From Clostridiales bacterium (GTDB lineage Bacteria > Bacillota > Clostridia > Saccharofermentanales > UBA5734): 6,673 bases of DNA. The position numbers and the translations under genes are program-made. The stretch spans positions 1-6,673 of the forward strand of contig SLHU01000376.1 of assembly GCA_007135995.1 (NCBI GenBank). Reading direction: 5' to 3'. This document shows, piece after piece, positions 1-6,329 of this stretch. The first letter of the stretch is position 1. Every line of letters starts with the position of its first letter. The notes beneath the pieces are model-generated. The model had not been told where the DNA came from. It saw nothing but the letters and a program-made list of their open reading frames with translations, and did no database searches.

Positions 1-253
1 CAAAATGCTCGGGTTCGCGGAGAAAAAAAGTATGGTTTGTCGTCAGCCGGTTCGCCAGGTTCGACAGTTCCATCCCTGTTTTGTCGGCAAAAACATGATC
101 AAAAAAAGCCTGATATGAATTGAAACCCGTATCAGCCACATGATTGCCAAGGCGCCCCTCAATCAGGTTGCGTTTTTTCTCAAGGTTGATGCCAAAATGG
201 TCGCGGATATACCGGACGAGCAAATGGAATTCCTGATCTTGTAGGACTAACAT
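1..253 (-). CDS. cheR: Chemotaxis receptor methyltransferase CheR, N-terminal part (3' end outside window)
   Basis: CheR transfers methyl groups from S-adenosylmethionine to glutamates on the cytoplasmic helices of chemoreceptors, which gives adaptation. The first 84 residues are visible. They form the N-terminal helical CheR domain, with FGINL at residues 20-24, EKKRNLIEGRL at 25-35 and the segment LTTNHTFFLRE at 70-80. That segment matches the conserved LTTN-T-FFRE stretch just before the methyltransferase domain. The SAM-binding catalytic domain lies beyond position 1, so its integrity cannot be judged. The start ATG at 251-253 is supported by a Shine-Dalgarno GAAAGGAAG 8 nt upstream. The gene follows mcp after a 211-bp gap filled by degenerate repeats, and it is probably co-transcribed with mcp or read from a weak local promoter. 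Identification is by remembered family motifs, and the match is strong. Confidence 0.93.
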   Translation of the reverse strand, partial: MLVLQDQEFHLLVRYIRDHFGINLEKKRNLIEGRLGNHVADTGFNSYQAFFDHVFADKTGMELSNLANRLTTNHTFFLREPEHF

Positions 254-261
254 GTTTACTG

Positions 262-270
262 CTTCCTTTC
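262..270 (-). promoter_or_regulatory. Ribosome-binding site of cheR
   Basis: On the minus strand this reads GAAAGGAAG, 8 nt before the ATG at 251-253. It fixes the cheR start. Confidence 0.7.
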
Positions 271-311
271 ATCCTCGCGGACTGCGATCTGCCTGACCCC
301 TTGATTCCGCT

Positions 312-484
312 TGCTGTCTGCTGTTTTTTTCGCTTTTGCTGACACTTGTATGCGGCCGGCTGCCTGTCTGTCAATTTTTCTATTACTTTTATGCTGTCTG
401 CTGCCTGTCGCTTTTTCCGGCACGTACATGCTGCCGGCTGTCTTATTGTTACTTTTTTCGTTTTTTAGTATTTATATGCGGCCG
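312..484 (-). repeat. Degenerate direct repeats spanning the mcp stop codon and the mcp-cheR gap
   Basis: Read on the minus strand, two copies are clear: 440-392 and 362-312, offset by 78 bp. Their first 33 nt begin CAGCCGGC(A/C)GCAT and end AAAAGCGA, with about 26 of 33 positions equal by hand count. Both then end in CAGCAGACAGCA. A third, weaker copy covers about 484-441. It shares the exact decamer CGGCCGCATA (484-475 and 358-349) and a following CGAAAAAA run, and it contains the mcp TAA stop. The offsets of 48, 78 and 126 bp are all multiples of three. In the mcp frame the units read TAAYKY-stop, RQPAACTC and RQPAAYKC. One copy includes a 6-bp GC-rich stem at 417-437 (CCGGCA/TGCCGG) with no U-run after it on the minus strand. 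Part of the similarity could come from simple A/CAG-rich composition, but the shared blocks are too specific for that alone. Confidence 0.6.
345..374 (-). promoter_or_regulatory. Possible weak sigma-A-type promoter for cheR
   Basis: A perfect -35 hexamer TTGACA (374-369) is followed after 18 nt by TACAAG (350-345), which matches TATAAT at 4 of 6 positions. It lies about 90 nt before the cheR start and within the direct repeats. The -10 match is poor and the spacer is GC-rich, so this is only a candidate. Confidence 0.22.
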
Positions 485-2966
485 TATCATCACTGATCAT
501 CGCGGTGCCAGCGGCATGGTTGACCTTTGCATAAATACCTGACTGTGCGTAGTCGCCGATAGCATCACCAGATTTTTCGCTGTTGACGGCAGTGTCCTCG
601 CGCAGCCTGAACTTTGAAATCATCTCCTGCAGGAGCTGCGCCTGGCCAGAGAGCTCTTCACTGGTCGCAGCGCTTTGCTCACTCGTTGCCGAGTTTGCCT
701 GCACCACCTGCGATACCTGGTCGACACCCTGATTCACCTGCGTAATCGCTGAGGCCTGCTCGTTTGACGCATCGGCGATGGTACTGACCAGCTGCGCGGC
801 TTTGGCGATATCTTCTACAATCTGGCCGAGTGCGTCCGCTGTCTCATCAGCGATCTGGGTGCCTGCCTTTGTTTTTTCGATTGAGCCTTCGATCAGCTCG
901 GTTGTCTCTTTAGCTGCCTGCGCGCTTCTCGCGGCAAGGGTTCGCACTTCTTCAGCGACTACGGCAAATCCTTTGCCGTGCTGGCCGGCTCTCGCCGCTT
1001 CCACGGCCGCGTTCAGCGCCAGAATATTCGTCTGGAACGCAATATCGTCAATCACCTTGATGATTTTTGAGATATTGGCTGATGAATCGTTAATGTCGGT
1101 CATCGCCTGCTGCATGTGCTGCATCCGGCTGTTGCCTTTTTCTGCCTGGATCTTCGCCTGCATAGCACGCTGATTTGCTTCATCCGCACCAACGGCGTTT
1201 TGCTTCGTCTGCTCAGCGATCTCACTGATTGAAGCCGTCAGCTGCTCAATAGAGCTGGCCTGTTCCGTTGCGCCTTGTGACAGTGCCTGGCTGCCGTCCG
1301 ACACCTGGCGCGATCCGGCTGATACCTGCTGCGCGGCCTGGTTCATCTCGGCCAATAAGGTGTTGAATGTATCGATAATCTGATTCAGGGCGGTTTTGAT
1401 CGGCGCGAAATCACCCAGATAATCCGTATCTACGCGCTGATCGAAATTAGAGCCGGACATTTGTGTCAAGACATAAGCGATCTCATCAATATACGTGCCC
1501 AGCGCGTCCAGGGTACTGTTCAGTGACTGCTTGATCACAGCGTGGTCGCCCTGGTAGTCACCGGTCACCCGCTGTTTCAAATCACCGGCGGCCATCGCCT
1601 CCAGCACGCCCGATGCTTCCTGCACCGGTTTTATCACCGCGTCAAGCGTCTGATTAATCCCTTCAACGATGGTCCGGTAGCCGCCCGAGAAGGCCTGTAC
1701 ATGGCCTCGTTTCTGCAGCTGGCCGCTGACCGCTGCCTGTGTCAGCTCACTGGTTTCGCTCATCAGCTGCTGCAGCACATGAAGAACTTCGCTAAGGCTT
1801 TTTGAGAGCACATCCTGGTCCGAGCGAATCTCCACTTGAATATCAGTGCTGCCAGAGGCCAGCTGCTGCGCGACCAAAGCGTTTTCCTTTATGTGGCTGA
1901 TCATCTGGTCAAAACGCCTTGTCAGCAGTACCATTTCATTTTTTGTCCGGCTGTCCTTGTCCACATTCAGATTCACCGCCACGTCACCTTCGGCCAGCCG
2001 GGCTGAAATATCGGTTAACTTTTGCATCGGCTGTGTGACACTTTTTCTGACCAGCTGATAAATACCAAAACCGGCCATTGCCACCGCAATTAATGAGATC
2101 ACTGTGATGATTAAAATCAACCGGTTTCTCACCAGATTGAATTGTTCAACCGACTGACCGGCGAACGCGATGCCAATCTGCTCGTTATCCGGTGATACCA
2201 GAGGTACGTAATGGGTCAGATAGGGACTTCCAAGGATATTCGCCTGACCGGAATAGGCCTGACCCTGACCGAGTACAATTTGGCTGATCGCCGGATCAAG
2301 CCGTGTACCCAGCACACGCTCACCCTGATCTATAATTGTCGTCGCAACACGCACATCACCTAAAAACAAGGTCATATCCGTATGGTAGATCGCTTTTAAC
2401 TGATCCAGGCGGGCACTGTCATCCAGCCGTTCACCAACCGAGACCAGGCCAATCAATTCACCCTCAGCCGAAAAGACCGGGCTGGCTGCTCGTGCAGAAA
2501 GAGGAACGTCTGTTCCCGGTTCCAGAGCAGCTGCGGTCTGTCCTTGCATCGCGCTCCGGATATGAACCTGGTCTGTGAGACGATCGCCAAAGCGGTCCGG
2601 CTCATCGGCCCGGTAAAGAACTGTCCCTGAAGGGTCCAGTACGGTAATATAACCGGCATCTACAACACGCAGCGTCTCATTAATGACGTCGGCAATCTGG
2701 CTGTTGTCCTGCTGCCTGATCCCTTCCGCCAGACCCGGATGAAGTGCCAGCATTGAAGACAGCTGCTGCGCGCGGTTCAGTGCTTCATCCAACCACAATA
2801 TAAGTCCGTCAACGCCCTTTACAGCCTGTTCCACTGCCTGATCACGATTAACGTCGGTAAACTCAGTAATCGAGAAACCAACCGTCAGTACCACCAGTAA
2901 AAGTACGATCGTCAGCAAAACGCTGGTAATCCTTGTTCCAATTTTCATTTGCTTAAAAAAATTCAT
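465..2966 (-). CDS. Transmembrane methyl-accepting chemotaxis protein with double-Cache-like sensor and poly-HAMP array
   Basis: A chemoreceptor of 833 residues that would sense an extracellular ligand and control CheA through CheW. Order of parts: a short cytoplasmic N-terminus; TM1 at about 13-33; an extracytoplasmic sensor at about 36-280; TM2 at about 283-304; HAMP at about 306-358; four more HAMP-like repeats to about 545; the coiled-coil signalling domain at about 546-788; and a 45-residue tail. The sensor has two Cache-like halves, shown by [13 protein letters not shown] (111-123) and by GTRL plus [11 protein letters not shown] (220-223, 246-256). It is probably of the Cache 3/Cache 2 fusion type. 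The signalling tip has [16 protein letters not shown] at 643-658, and the methylation helices are rich in Q/E pairs with A/S. The start at 2966 is preferred over an upstream in-frame ATG at 3014 because GGGAGGG lies 5 nt before it and the protein then begins directly with the TM1 leader [10 protein letters not shown]. The tail ends AAYKY and lacks an NWETF-like CheR-docking pentapeptide. The stop lies inside a repeat unit. The ligand is unknown. Confidence 0.95.
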   Translation of the reverse strand: MNFFKQMKIGTRITSVLLTIVLLLVVLTVGFSITEFTDVNRDQAVEQAVKGVDGLILWLDEALNRAQQLSSMLALHPGLAEGIRQQDNSQIADVINETLRVVDAGYITVLDPSGTVLYRADEPDRFGDRLTDQVHIRSAMQGQTAAALEPGTDVPLSARAASPVFSAEGELIGLVSVGERLDDSARLDQLKAIYHTDMTLFLGDVRVATTIIDQGERVLGTRLDPAISQIVLGQGQAYSGQANILGSPYLTHYVPLVSPDNEQIGIAFAGQSVEQFNLVRNRLILIITVISLIAVAMAGFGIYQLVRKSVTQPMQKLTDISARLAEGDVAVNLNVDKDSRTKNEMVLLTRRFDQMISHIKENALVAQQLASGSTDIQVEIRSDQDVLSKSLSEVLHVLQQLMSETSELTQAAVSGQLQKRGHVQAFSGGYRTIVEGINQTLDAVIKPVQEASGVLEAMAAGDLKQRVTGDYQGDHAVIKQSLNSTLDALGTYIDEIAYVLTQMSGSNFDQRVDTDYLGDFAPIKTALNQIIDTFNTLLAEMNQAAQQVSAGSRQVSDGSQALSQGATEQASSIEQLTASISEIAEQTKQNAVGADEANQRAMQAKIQAEKGNSRMQHMQQAMTDINDSSANISKIIKVIDDIAFQTNILALNAAVEAARAGQHGKGFAVVAEEVRTLAARSAQAAKETTELIEGSIEKTKAGTQIADETADALGQIVEDIAKAAQLVSTIADASNEQASAITQVNQGVDQVSQVVQANSATSEQSAATSEELSGQAQLLQEMISKFRLREDTAVNSEKSGDAIGDYAQSGIYAKVNHAAGTAMISDDTAAYKY

Positions 2967-2971
2967 GCTAA

Positions 2972-2978
2972 CCCTCCC
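2972..2978 (-). promoter_or_regulatory. Ribosome-binding site deciding the mcp start
   Basis: The minus strand reads GGGAGGG, 5 nt before the ATG at 2964-2966. The alternative upstream ATGs at 2984 and 3014 would place this site inside the coding region and add residues ahead of the membrane leader, so they are less likely. Confidence 0.7.
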
Positions 2979-3017
2979 GTGCATAACCTGCAGCTTCTTA
3001 TTCAGAAGAGTCAATCA

Positions 3018-3047
3018 CCTATACTCATAAATATGATAGTTTGTCAG
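3018..3047 (-). promoter_or_regulatory. Possible sigma-A-type promoter for mcp
   Basis: The minus strand has CTGACA (3047-3042, 5 of 6 match to TTGACA), an AT-rich 18-nt spacer, and TATAGG (3023-3018, 4 of 6 match to TATAAT). This would give a leader of about 45 nt before the mcp start. The 262-bp gap after cheW makes a separate mcp promoter plausible. No SigD-type (TAAA-N15-GCCGATAT) match was seen. Confidence 0.3.
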
Positions 3048-3135
3048 CGACCGCGATGAAATGCGTCAGGTAAAGCCTCTCCTGTTAAAAGCCTACACTG
3101 ACAACTGCTGAACGCGACAGGGTCAAAGCCATATT

Positions 3136-3151
3136 CAGACAAATCTGTCTG
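3136..3151. promoter_or_regulatory. Imperfect palindrome in the cheW-mcp gap
   Basis: CAGACA and TGTCTG form 6-bp arms around AATC, giving an operator-like dyad in the middle of the gap, upstream of the candidate mcp promoter. No regulator can be named. It could equally be a small RNA hairpin or chance. Confidence 0.25.
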
Positions 3152-3185
3152 CCTTTATCCTTACCTTGTCGTTTTTGTCTTTTCA

Positions 3186-3213
3186 GATCAGTCCGTCGTT
3201 TTTTCGGCTGATC
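3186..3213 (-). other. Stem-loop just downstream of cheW
   Basis: GATCAG and CTGATC pair, followed inward by CCG/CGG with one bulged base, around a loop of about 9 nt that is A-rich on the transcribed (minus) strand. It begins about 15 nt after the cheW stop. The sequence after it on the minus strand is A-rich rather than U-rich, so it does not look like a classical intrinsic terminator. It may protect or process the mRNA end between cheW and mcp. Confidence 0.35.
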
Positions 3214-3228
3214 CGAGAACCGTACAGG

Positions 3229-3738
3229 TCAGATTGCCTCAATTTTTTCCACTTCATCATCTGTCAGCAGCAGCTCACAGTCTAAAAGCAGTTTGACATT
3301 ATTATCAACATTGCCAATGCCCTTGATGTAACGGTTCTGGAAACCGGTGCGCGCGTCAGGCGGCGGTACGATATGATCATCTTCAATCGAAAGGACTTCC
3401 GCGACATTGTCAACAATCAGGCCGACAATGATTGTATCGAGGGCGATGACAATAATGCAGGTGCGGTCATCATAGGGAATCGCGTCCTTGCGAAATTTCA
3501 GGCGCACATCGATGACCGGGATGATCTTGCCGCGAAGGTTTATGATCCCCTTGACGTACTCGGGCACTTCCGGCACCTCGGTAATCGGCTGGATACCGAT
3601 AATTTCCGTCACATAGCGAATCTCAATGCCGTAAGTCTCGTTGCCGATGGCAAACGTCAGATATTTCCCTCGCTGGGTATCTTCTGCGGTTTCCTCAAAA
3701 TCCAAACGCGTATCTTGTTTCAATGCTTTTTCTGACAT
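3229..3738 (-). CDS. cheW: Chemotaxis coupling protein CheW
   Basis: CheW is the cytoplasmic SH3-like scaffold that links chemoreceptors to the P5 domain of CheA in the receptor array. The protein has 169 residues, a normal length for the family. Sequence KYLTFAIGNETYGIEI at 25-40 is the first beta strands. The signature GIINLRGKIIPVIDVRLKF at 64-82 includes the conserved NLRG arginine (R69). The segment TCIIVIALDTIIVGLIVD at 93-110 and the DNVAEVLSI stretch complete a typical CheW fold. The start at 3738 is chosen because AAGGGGG lies 7 nt upstream. A longer in-frame start at 3792 would add 18 residues unlike CheW and would contain the ribosome-binding site. The N-terminal 23 residues are acidic and poorly conserved. 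The gene lies 100 bp after cheA and is very probably in the same operon. Confidence 0.96.
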   Translation of the reverse strand: MSEKALKQDTRLDFEETAEDTQRGKYLTFAIGNETYGIEIRYVTEIIGIQPITEVPEVPEYVKGIINLRGKIIPVIDVRLKFRKDAIPYDDRTCIIVIALDTIIVGLIVDNVAEVLSIEDDHIVPPPDARTGFQNRYIKGIGNVDNNVKLLLDCELLLTDDEVEKIEAI

Positions 3739-3745
3739 GGTGTAT

Positions 3746-3752
3746 CCCCCTT
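3746..3752 (-). promoter_or_regulatory. Ribosome-binding site deciding the cheW start
   Basis: The minus strand reads AAGGGGG, 7 nt before the ATG at 3736-3738. It rules against the longer in-frame start at 3792. Confidence 0.7.
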
Positions 3753-3838
3753 CTTTGTTTTTGCTAAAATATTGTTTAATGCAAATTCTCATATTGTACA
3801 GATGAATGTATCTGCCTGGTCGTTATTTTTCTGACAGG

Positions 3839-6199
3839 CTATGCCAGCAGTTTGCCTACGTCGAGAATCAGGCTGATGCTGCCGTCACCCAGGATGGTAC
3901 AGCCTGCCAGGCCTTTTGTTTTACGGATATATGCCGGCAGCGGCTTAACAACCGCTTGCTGCTCACCCAGCAGATTGTCGGCGAACAGACAGACCATCTG
4001 GTCATCGTCTTCCACCATGATCAAAATGCCTTCATGCAGTTTATGGGTTTGGGTCTGTGAGTTAAACTGCTCATGGAGCCGCAGCACATTAATACATTCG
4101 CCGCGGATCATCAGCATCTCATTGCCTTCACTATCAACAATAATCTGTTCTTCTGAGGGCCGAAACGATTCGCGAATCGCCGTAATAGGCAGAATATAGC
4201 TGGCATTTCCAACTGACAGCAGCATGCCGTCAATAATCGCCAGTGTCAGCGGAATACGAATCTGGAAAGCCGTGCCTTTGCCCTTTTCGCTGTCAATGTT
4301 AATGGTACCGCCTATTTTTTCAATATTTTCGCGGACCACGTCCATGCCAACGCCGCGGCCGGAAAACTCTGATACCGCATCCTTTGTGGAAAAACCCGGC
4401 AGTAAGATAAATGATAAAATCTCTTTTTCGCTGTACTCATTTTCCGGTTTGTCGAGCAGGCCTTTATCTCTCGCTTTCTCTAAAATCACCTTTGGATCAA
4501 TACCCTTGCCGTCGTCGCGGATGGTGATCCATACATCGCTGCCGGCGTTCCTCGCCTCAAGCGTCAGTGTACCTTCTTCCGGCTTCCCGGCAGCCAGCCG
4601 GTCTGCCGGTGATTCAATTCCGTGGTCAAGACCGTTGCGGATCAGGTGCATCAGCGGATCACCCAGCTGGTCAATAATACTTTTATCAACCTCTGTTTCT
4701 TCGCCGAGGAGCTGAAGCTGTACATTCTTGTTGAGCTTGCGGGTCATGTCACGTACAATGCGCTGCATTTTATGGAATGTAGCGGCGACCGGCACCATGC
4801 GAATCGACATGACGATATCCTGCAGTTCATTGGTCAGCTTATTGAGCTGACGCGCCGCCTTGTGAAAACTGTCGAGCTCAAGGTTGTCAAGCTCGGGATT
4901 ATGGGTGACCATCGCCTCTGATATAACCAGTTCACCCACCAGATCCATCAGGGTGTCGAGCTTGCTGATATGGACACTGATGACACTTTGGGTGCGCATG
5001 CCGGTCGCTTTTTCTTTGGCTGCGGGTATAATCGCGCCGGCAGCTGCGTTCCCGCCGGCAACGGTCATGGGATCATCATCTGACATATCATCCGCGATCA
5101 GGGCTTGTTTTTGGCCTTCTTCGCGATCAGCGGCGGCATATGCGTCCGCGCCAGAATCATCATCGCCTGCTGCTGACTGCAAAAGGTCTGACGTTTCGTC
5201 AGCGGCATTGTCACGGCTGATATATTTCGGATCAAGCGGATCACTTTGCGCTTCGCCGCTGATCACCGATTCCGGAATCGCATCGATTCGGCTAAGATCA
5301 AGGCTTTCCATAAACATACTCTGATCCAGCACCGCAAAAAGATCTTCTTGCGGTTCAAAGGCTGTGAAATACAAGGCAAACCCCTGTTTCTGGATGATCC
5401 CGGCGGTCGCTTCATCATCAGCGATATCAGCGGGGAAACAGTATTGCTCCACCACGTGGCTTTGCAGGTTATGGACAATCGCGAAGGCATGCATATTTTC
5501 CATCTGGCAGCCTTCTTCAAAAAATATTTTGGCGTAGTAGCTGGCCGGACCGTTTTCGCCCAGGTCGATCACCGGCGGCTTACGGGGTTTTGCTTCGGAC
5601 TCGGAAGCGGGATCGGGTTCGGACGCAGAAGCAAAATCGGGCTCAGACAAGATATCTGGCACAGATGCAGGCTTGGACTCGGTCTTTTTTGCATCGTTTT
5701 CAGTTGCATTTGCCCCTGAATTTTCAGCACTTTTTTTCGCGCTCTTTTCGGGAACCGCGGCTGCAGCGTTTTCTGTGTGCTCGGCAGCGTCGTCGCTGAT
5801 CAGCTGCTGGTGAAAACGCCTGACCTGATTAATCAGGCTGGCCGCGTCACCGTCCAGTGTATCACCGGCTTCCGCCTTGGCGATCTCCTCTTTGAAAAAA
5901 TCAGCAGACTGCAGCACCTGGTCGGTCAACAGCTGGGTATCAACCTGAATACCTGGCTGAACACGCAGGACATCAAAGAGATCTTCCAGCGCATGTGCCA
6001 GCGCAGCTACCTGGTCGAACTCCATCATCGCCGATGACCCCTTGATGGTATGCATAATCCGGAACACTTCGTTGACAGCGTCCAGTGTCACCTGACCGGT
6101 TTGCTCCGATTCAATCAGCAGATCTTCGAGCTGCTCGATCATCTGCACATTTTCAAAAATATACATTTCCAGCATTGACTGGCGTCCGCTAGCATCCAT
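3839..6199 (-). CDS. cheA: Chemotaxis histidine kinase CheA
   Basis: CheA is the cytoplasmic kinase of the receptor array. It autophosphorylates on histidine and passes phosphate to CheY (and to CheB where present). The protein has 786 residues, longer than most CheA proteins as I recall them. P1 (about 1-135) carries the phosphorylation site H50 in RIMHTIKGSSAMM. Linker 1 (about 138-212) is rich in A, S, E and P. P2, the probable CheY-binding domain, covers about 217-312 (YYAKIFFEEGCQMENMHAFA at 221-240). Linker 2 (about 318-400) is acidic and Ala-rich. P3 dimerisation helices follow from about 403 (SVISVHISKLDTLMDLVGEL). The P4 ATPase domain has its N box HLIRNGLDHGIE (518-529), G1 box DDGKGID (562-568) and G2 box GRGVGMDVV (614-622). 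P5 (about 651-786) is CheW-like. All catalytic motifs are present. The start at 6199 has GGGAGGA 6 nt upstream. An in-frame start at 6247 would add 16 Lys/Arg-rich residues and is unlikely. Confidence 0.97.
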   Translation of the reverse strand: MDASGRQSMLEMYIFENVQMIEQLEDLLIESEQTGQVTLDAVNEVFRIMHTIKGSSAMMEFDQVAALAHALEDLFDVLRVQPGIQVDTQLLTDQVLQSADFFKEEIAKAEAGDTLDGDAASLINQVRRFHQQLISDDAAEHTENAAAAVPEKSAKKSAENSGANATENDAKKTESKPASVPDILSEPDFASASEPDPASESEAKPRKPPVIDLGENGPASYYAKIFFEEGCQMENMHAFAIVHNLQSHVVEQYCFPADIADDEATAGIIQKQGFALYFTAFEPQEDLFAVLDQSMFMESLDLSRIDAIPESVISGEAQSDPLDPKYISRDNAADETSDLLQSAAGDDDSGADAYAAADREEGQKQALIADDMSDDDPMTVAGGNAAAGAIIPAAKEKATGMRTQSVISVHISKLDTLMDLVGELVISEAMVTHNPELDNLELDSFHKAARQLNKLTNELQDIVMSIRMVPVAATFHKMQRIVRDMTRKLNKNVQLQLLGEETEVDKSIIDQLGDPLMHLIRNGLDHGIESPADRLAAGKPEEGTLTLEARNAGSDVWITIRDDGKGIDPKVILEKARDKGLLDKPENEYSEKEILSFILLPGFSTKDAVSEFSGRGVGMDVVRENIEKIGGTINIDSEKGKGTAFQIRIPLTLAIIDGMLLSVGNASYILPITAIRESFRPSEEQIIVDSEGNEMLMIRGECINVLRLHEQFNSQTQTHKLHEGILIMVEDDDQMVCLFADNLLGEQQAVVKPLPAYIRKTKGLAGCTILGDGSISLILDVGKLLA
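5592..5639 (-). repeat. Two 24-bp tandem repeats within cheA linker 1
   Basis: Units at 5615-5592 and 5639-5616 agree at about 18 of 24 positions by hand count. They encode eight-residue units of the type D-x-A-S-x-S-E-(P/A) in the P1-P2 linker (DFASASEP then DPASESEA). The period is in frame, so unit number can change without breaking cheA. Confidence 0.6.
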
Positions 6200-6205
6200 G
6201 TTGGG

Positions 6206-6212
6206 TCCTCCC
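6206..6212 (-). promoter_or_regulatory. Ribosome-binding site deciding the cheA start
   Basis: The minus strand reads GGGAGGA, 6 nt before the ATG at 6197-6199. It favours this start over the in-frame ATG at 6245-6247. Confidence 0.75.
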
Positions 6213-6274
6213 GCTTTTTGCTTGGGTCTGCGTTTTTCGTGCTTCACCCACTATCCATGCGGCTGATGATTCAA

Positions 6275-6300
6275 TAAAACATACCTGACGGTATGTTTTA
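6275..6300. promoter_or_regulatory. Perfect 11-bp inverted repeat between cheY and cheA
   Basis: Arms TAAAACATACC and GGTATGTTTTA pair without mismatch around a 4-nt loop (GTCA on the minus strand). The element lies 29 nt after the cheY stop and about 75 nt before the cheA start. On the minus strand the right arm ends in UUUUA followed by UU, so it resembles a weak terminator or attenuator, although the stem has only 3 G-C pairs. Alternative roles are an mRNA-stabilising hairpin that raises CheY relative to CheA, or a DNA operator. Confidence 0.5.
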
Positions 6301-6329
6301 ATCGAAACAGCGCCGTTTAAAGGCTGTTG

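Noticed and set aside
183..374. Minus-strand reading frame of 64 residues overlapping the cheR start
   Set aside because: It starts at a TTG within the repeats, has no ribosome-binding site, and overlaps cheR in another frame. It is explained better as the open continuation of the mcp frame, and is treated as a finding rather than a gene.
417..437. GC-rich hairpin CCGGCA/TGCCGG as a possible intrinsic terminator after mcp
   Set aside because: On the transcribed strand it is followed by AAAAAGCG and not a U-run. On the plus strand T-runs come later, but no plus-strand gene is there to terminate.
311..542. Overlapping plus-strand reading frames with very hydrophobic products (for example 61 and 68 residues) opposite the mcp-cheR gap
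   Set aside because: They are the complement of the A-rich repeat array, where T-rich codons give Phe and Leu. I see no convincing ribosome-binding site before them, and they run into the end of mcp on the other strand.
3799..3814. Short dyad CAGAT/ATCTG after cheA
   Set aside because: A 5-bp stem with a 6-nt loop is expected often by chance, and no U-run follows.
3852..5799. Several plus-strand open frames of 69-163 codons opposite cheA
   Set aside because: They are shadows of cheA, whose complete set of catalytic motifs on the minus strand accounts for the region. Their products match no family I recognise.
6200..6247. Longer CheA start adding 16 basic residues
   Set aside because: The strong ribosome-binding site GGGAGGA would lie inside that extension, and CheA P1 domains normally begin close to the first helix, as the shorter start gives.
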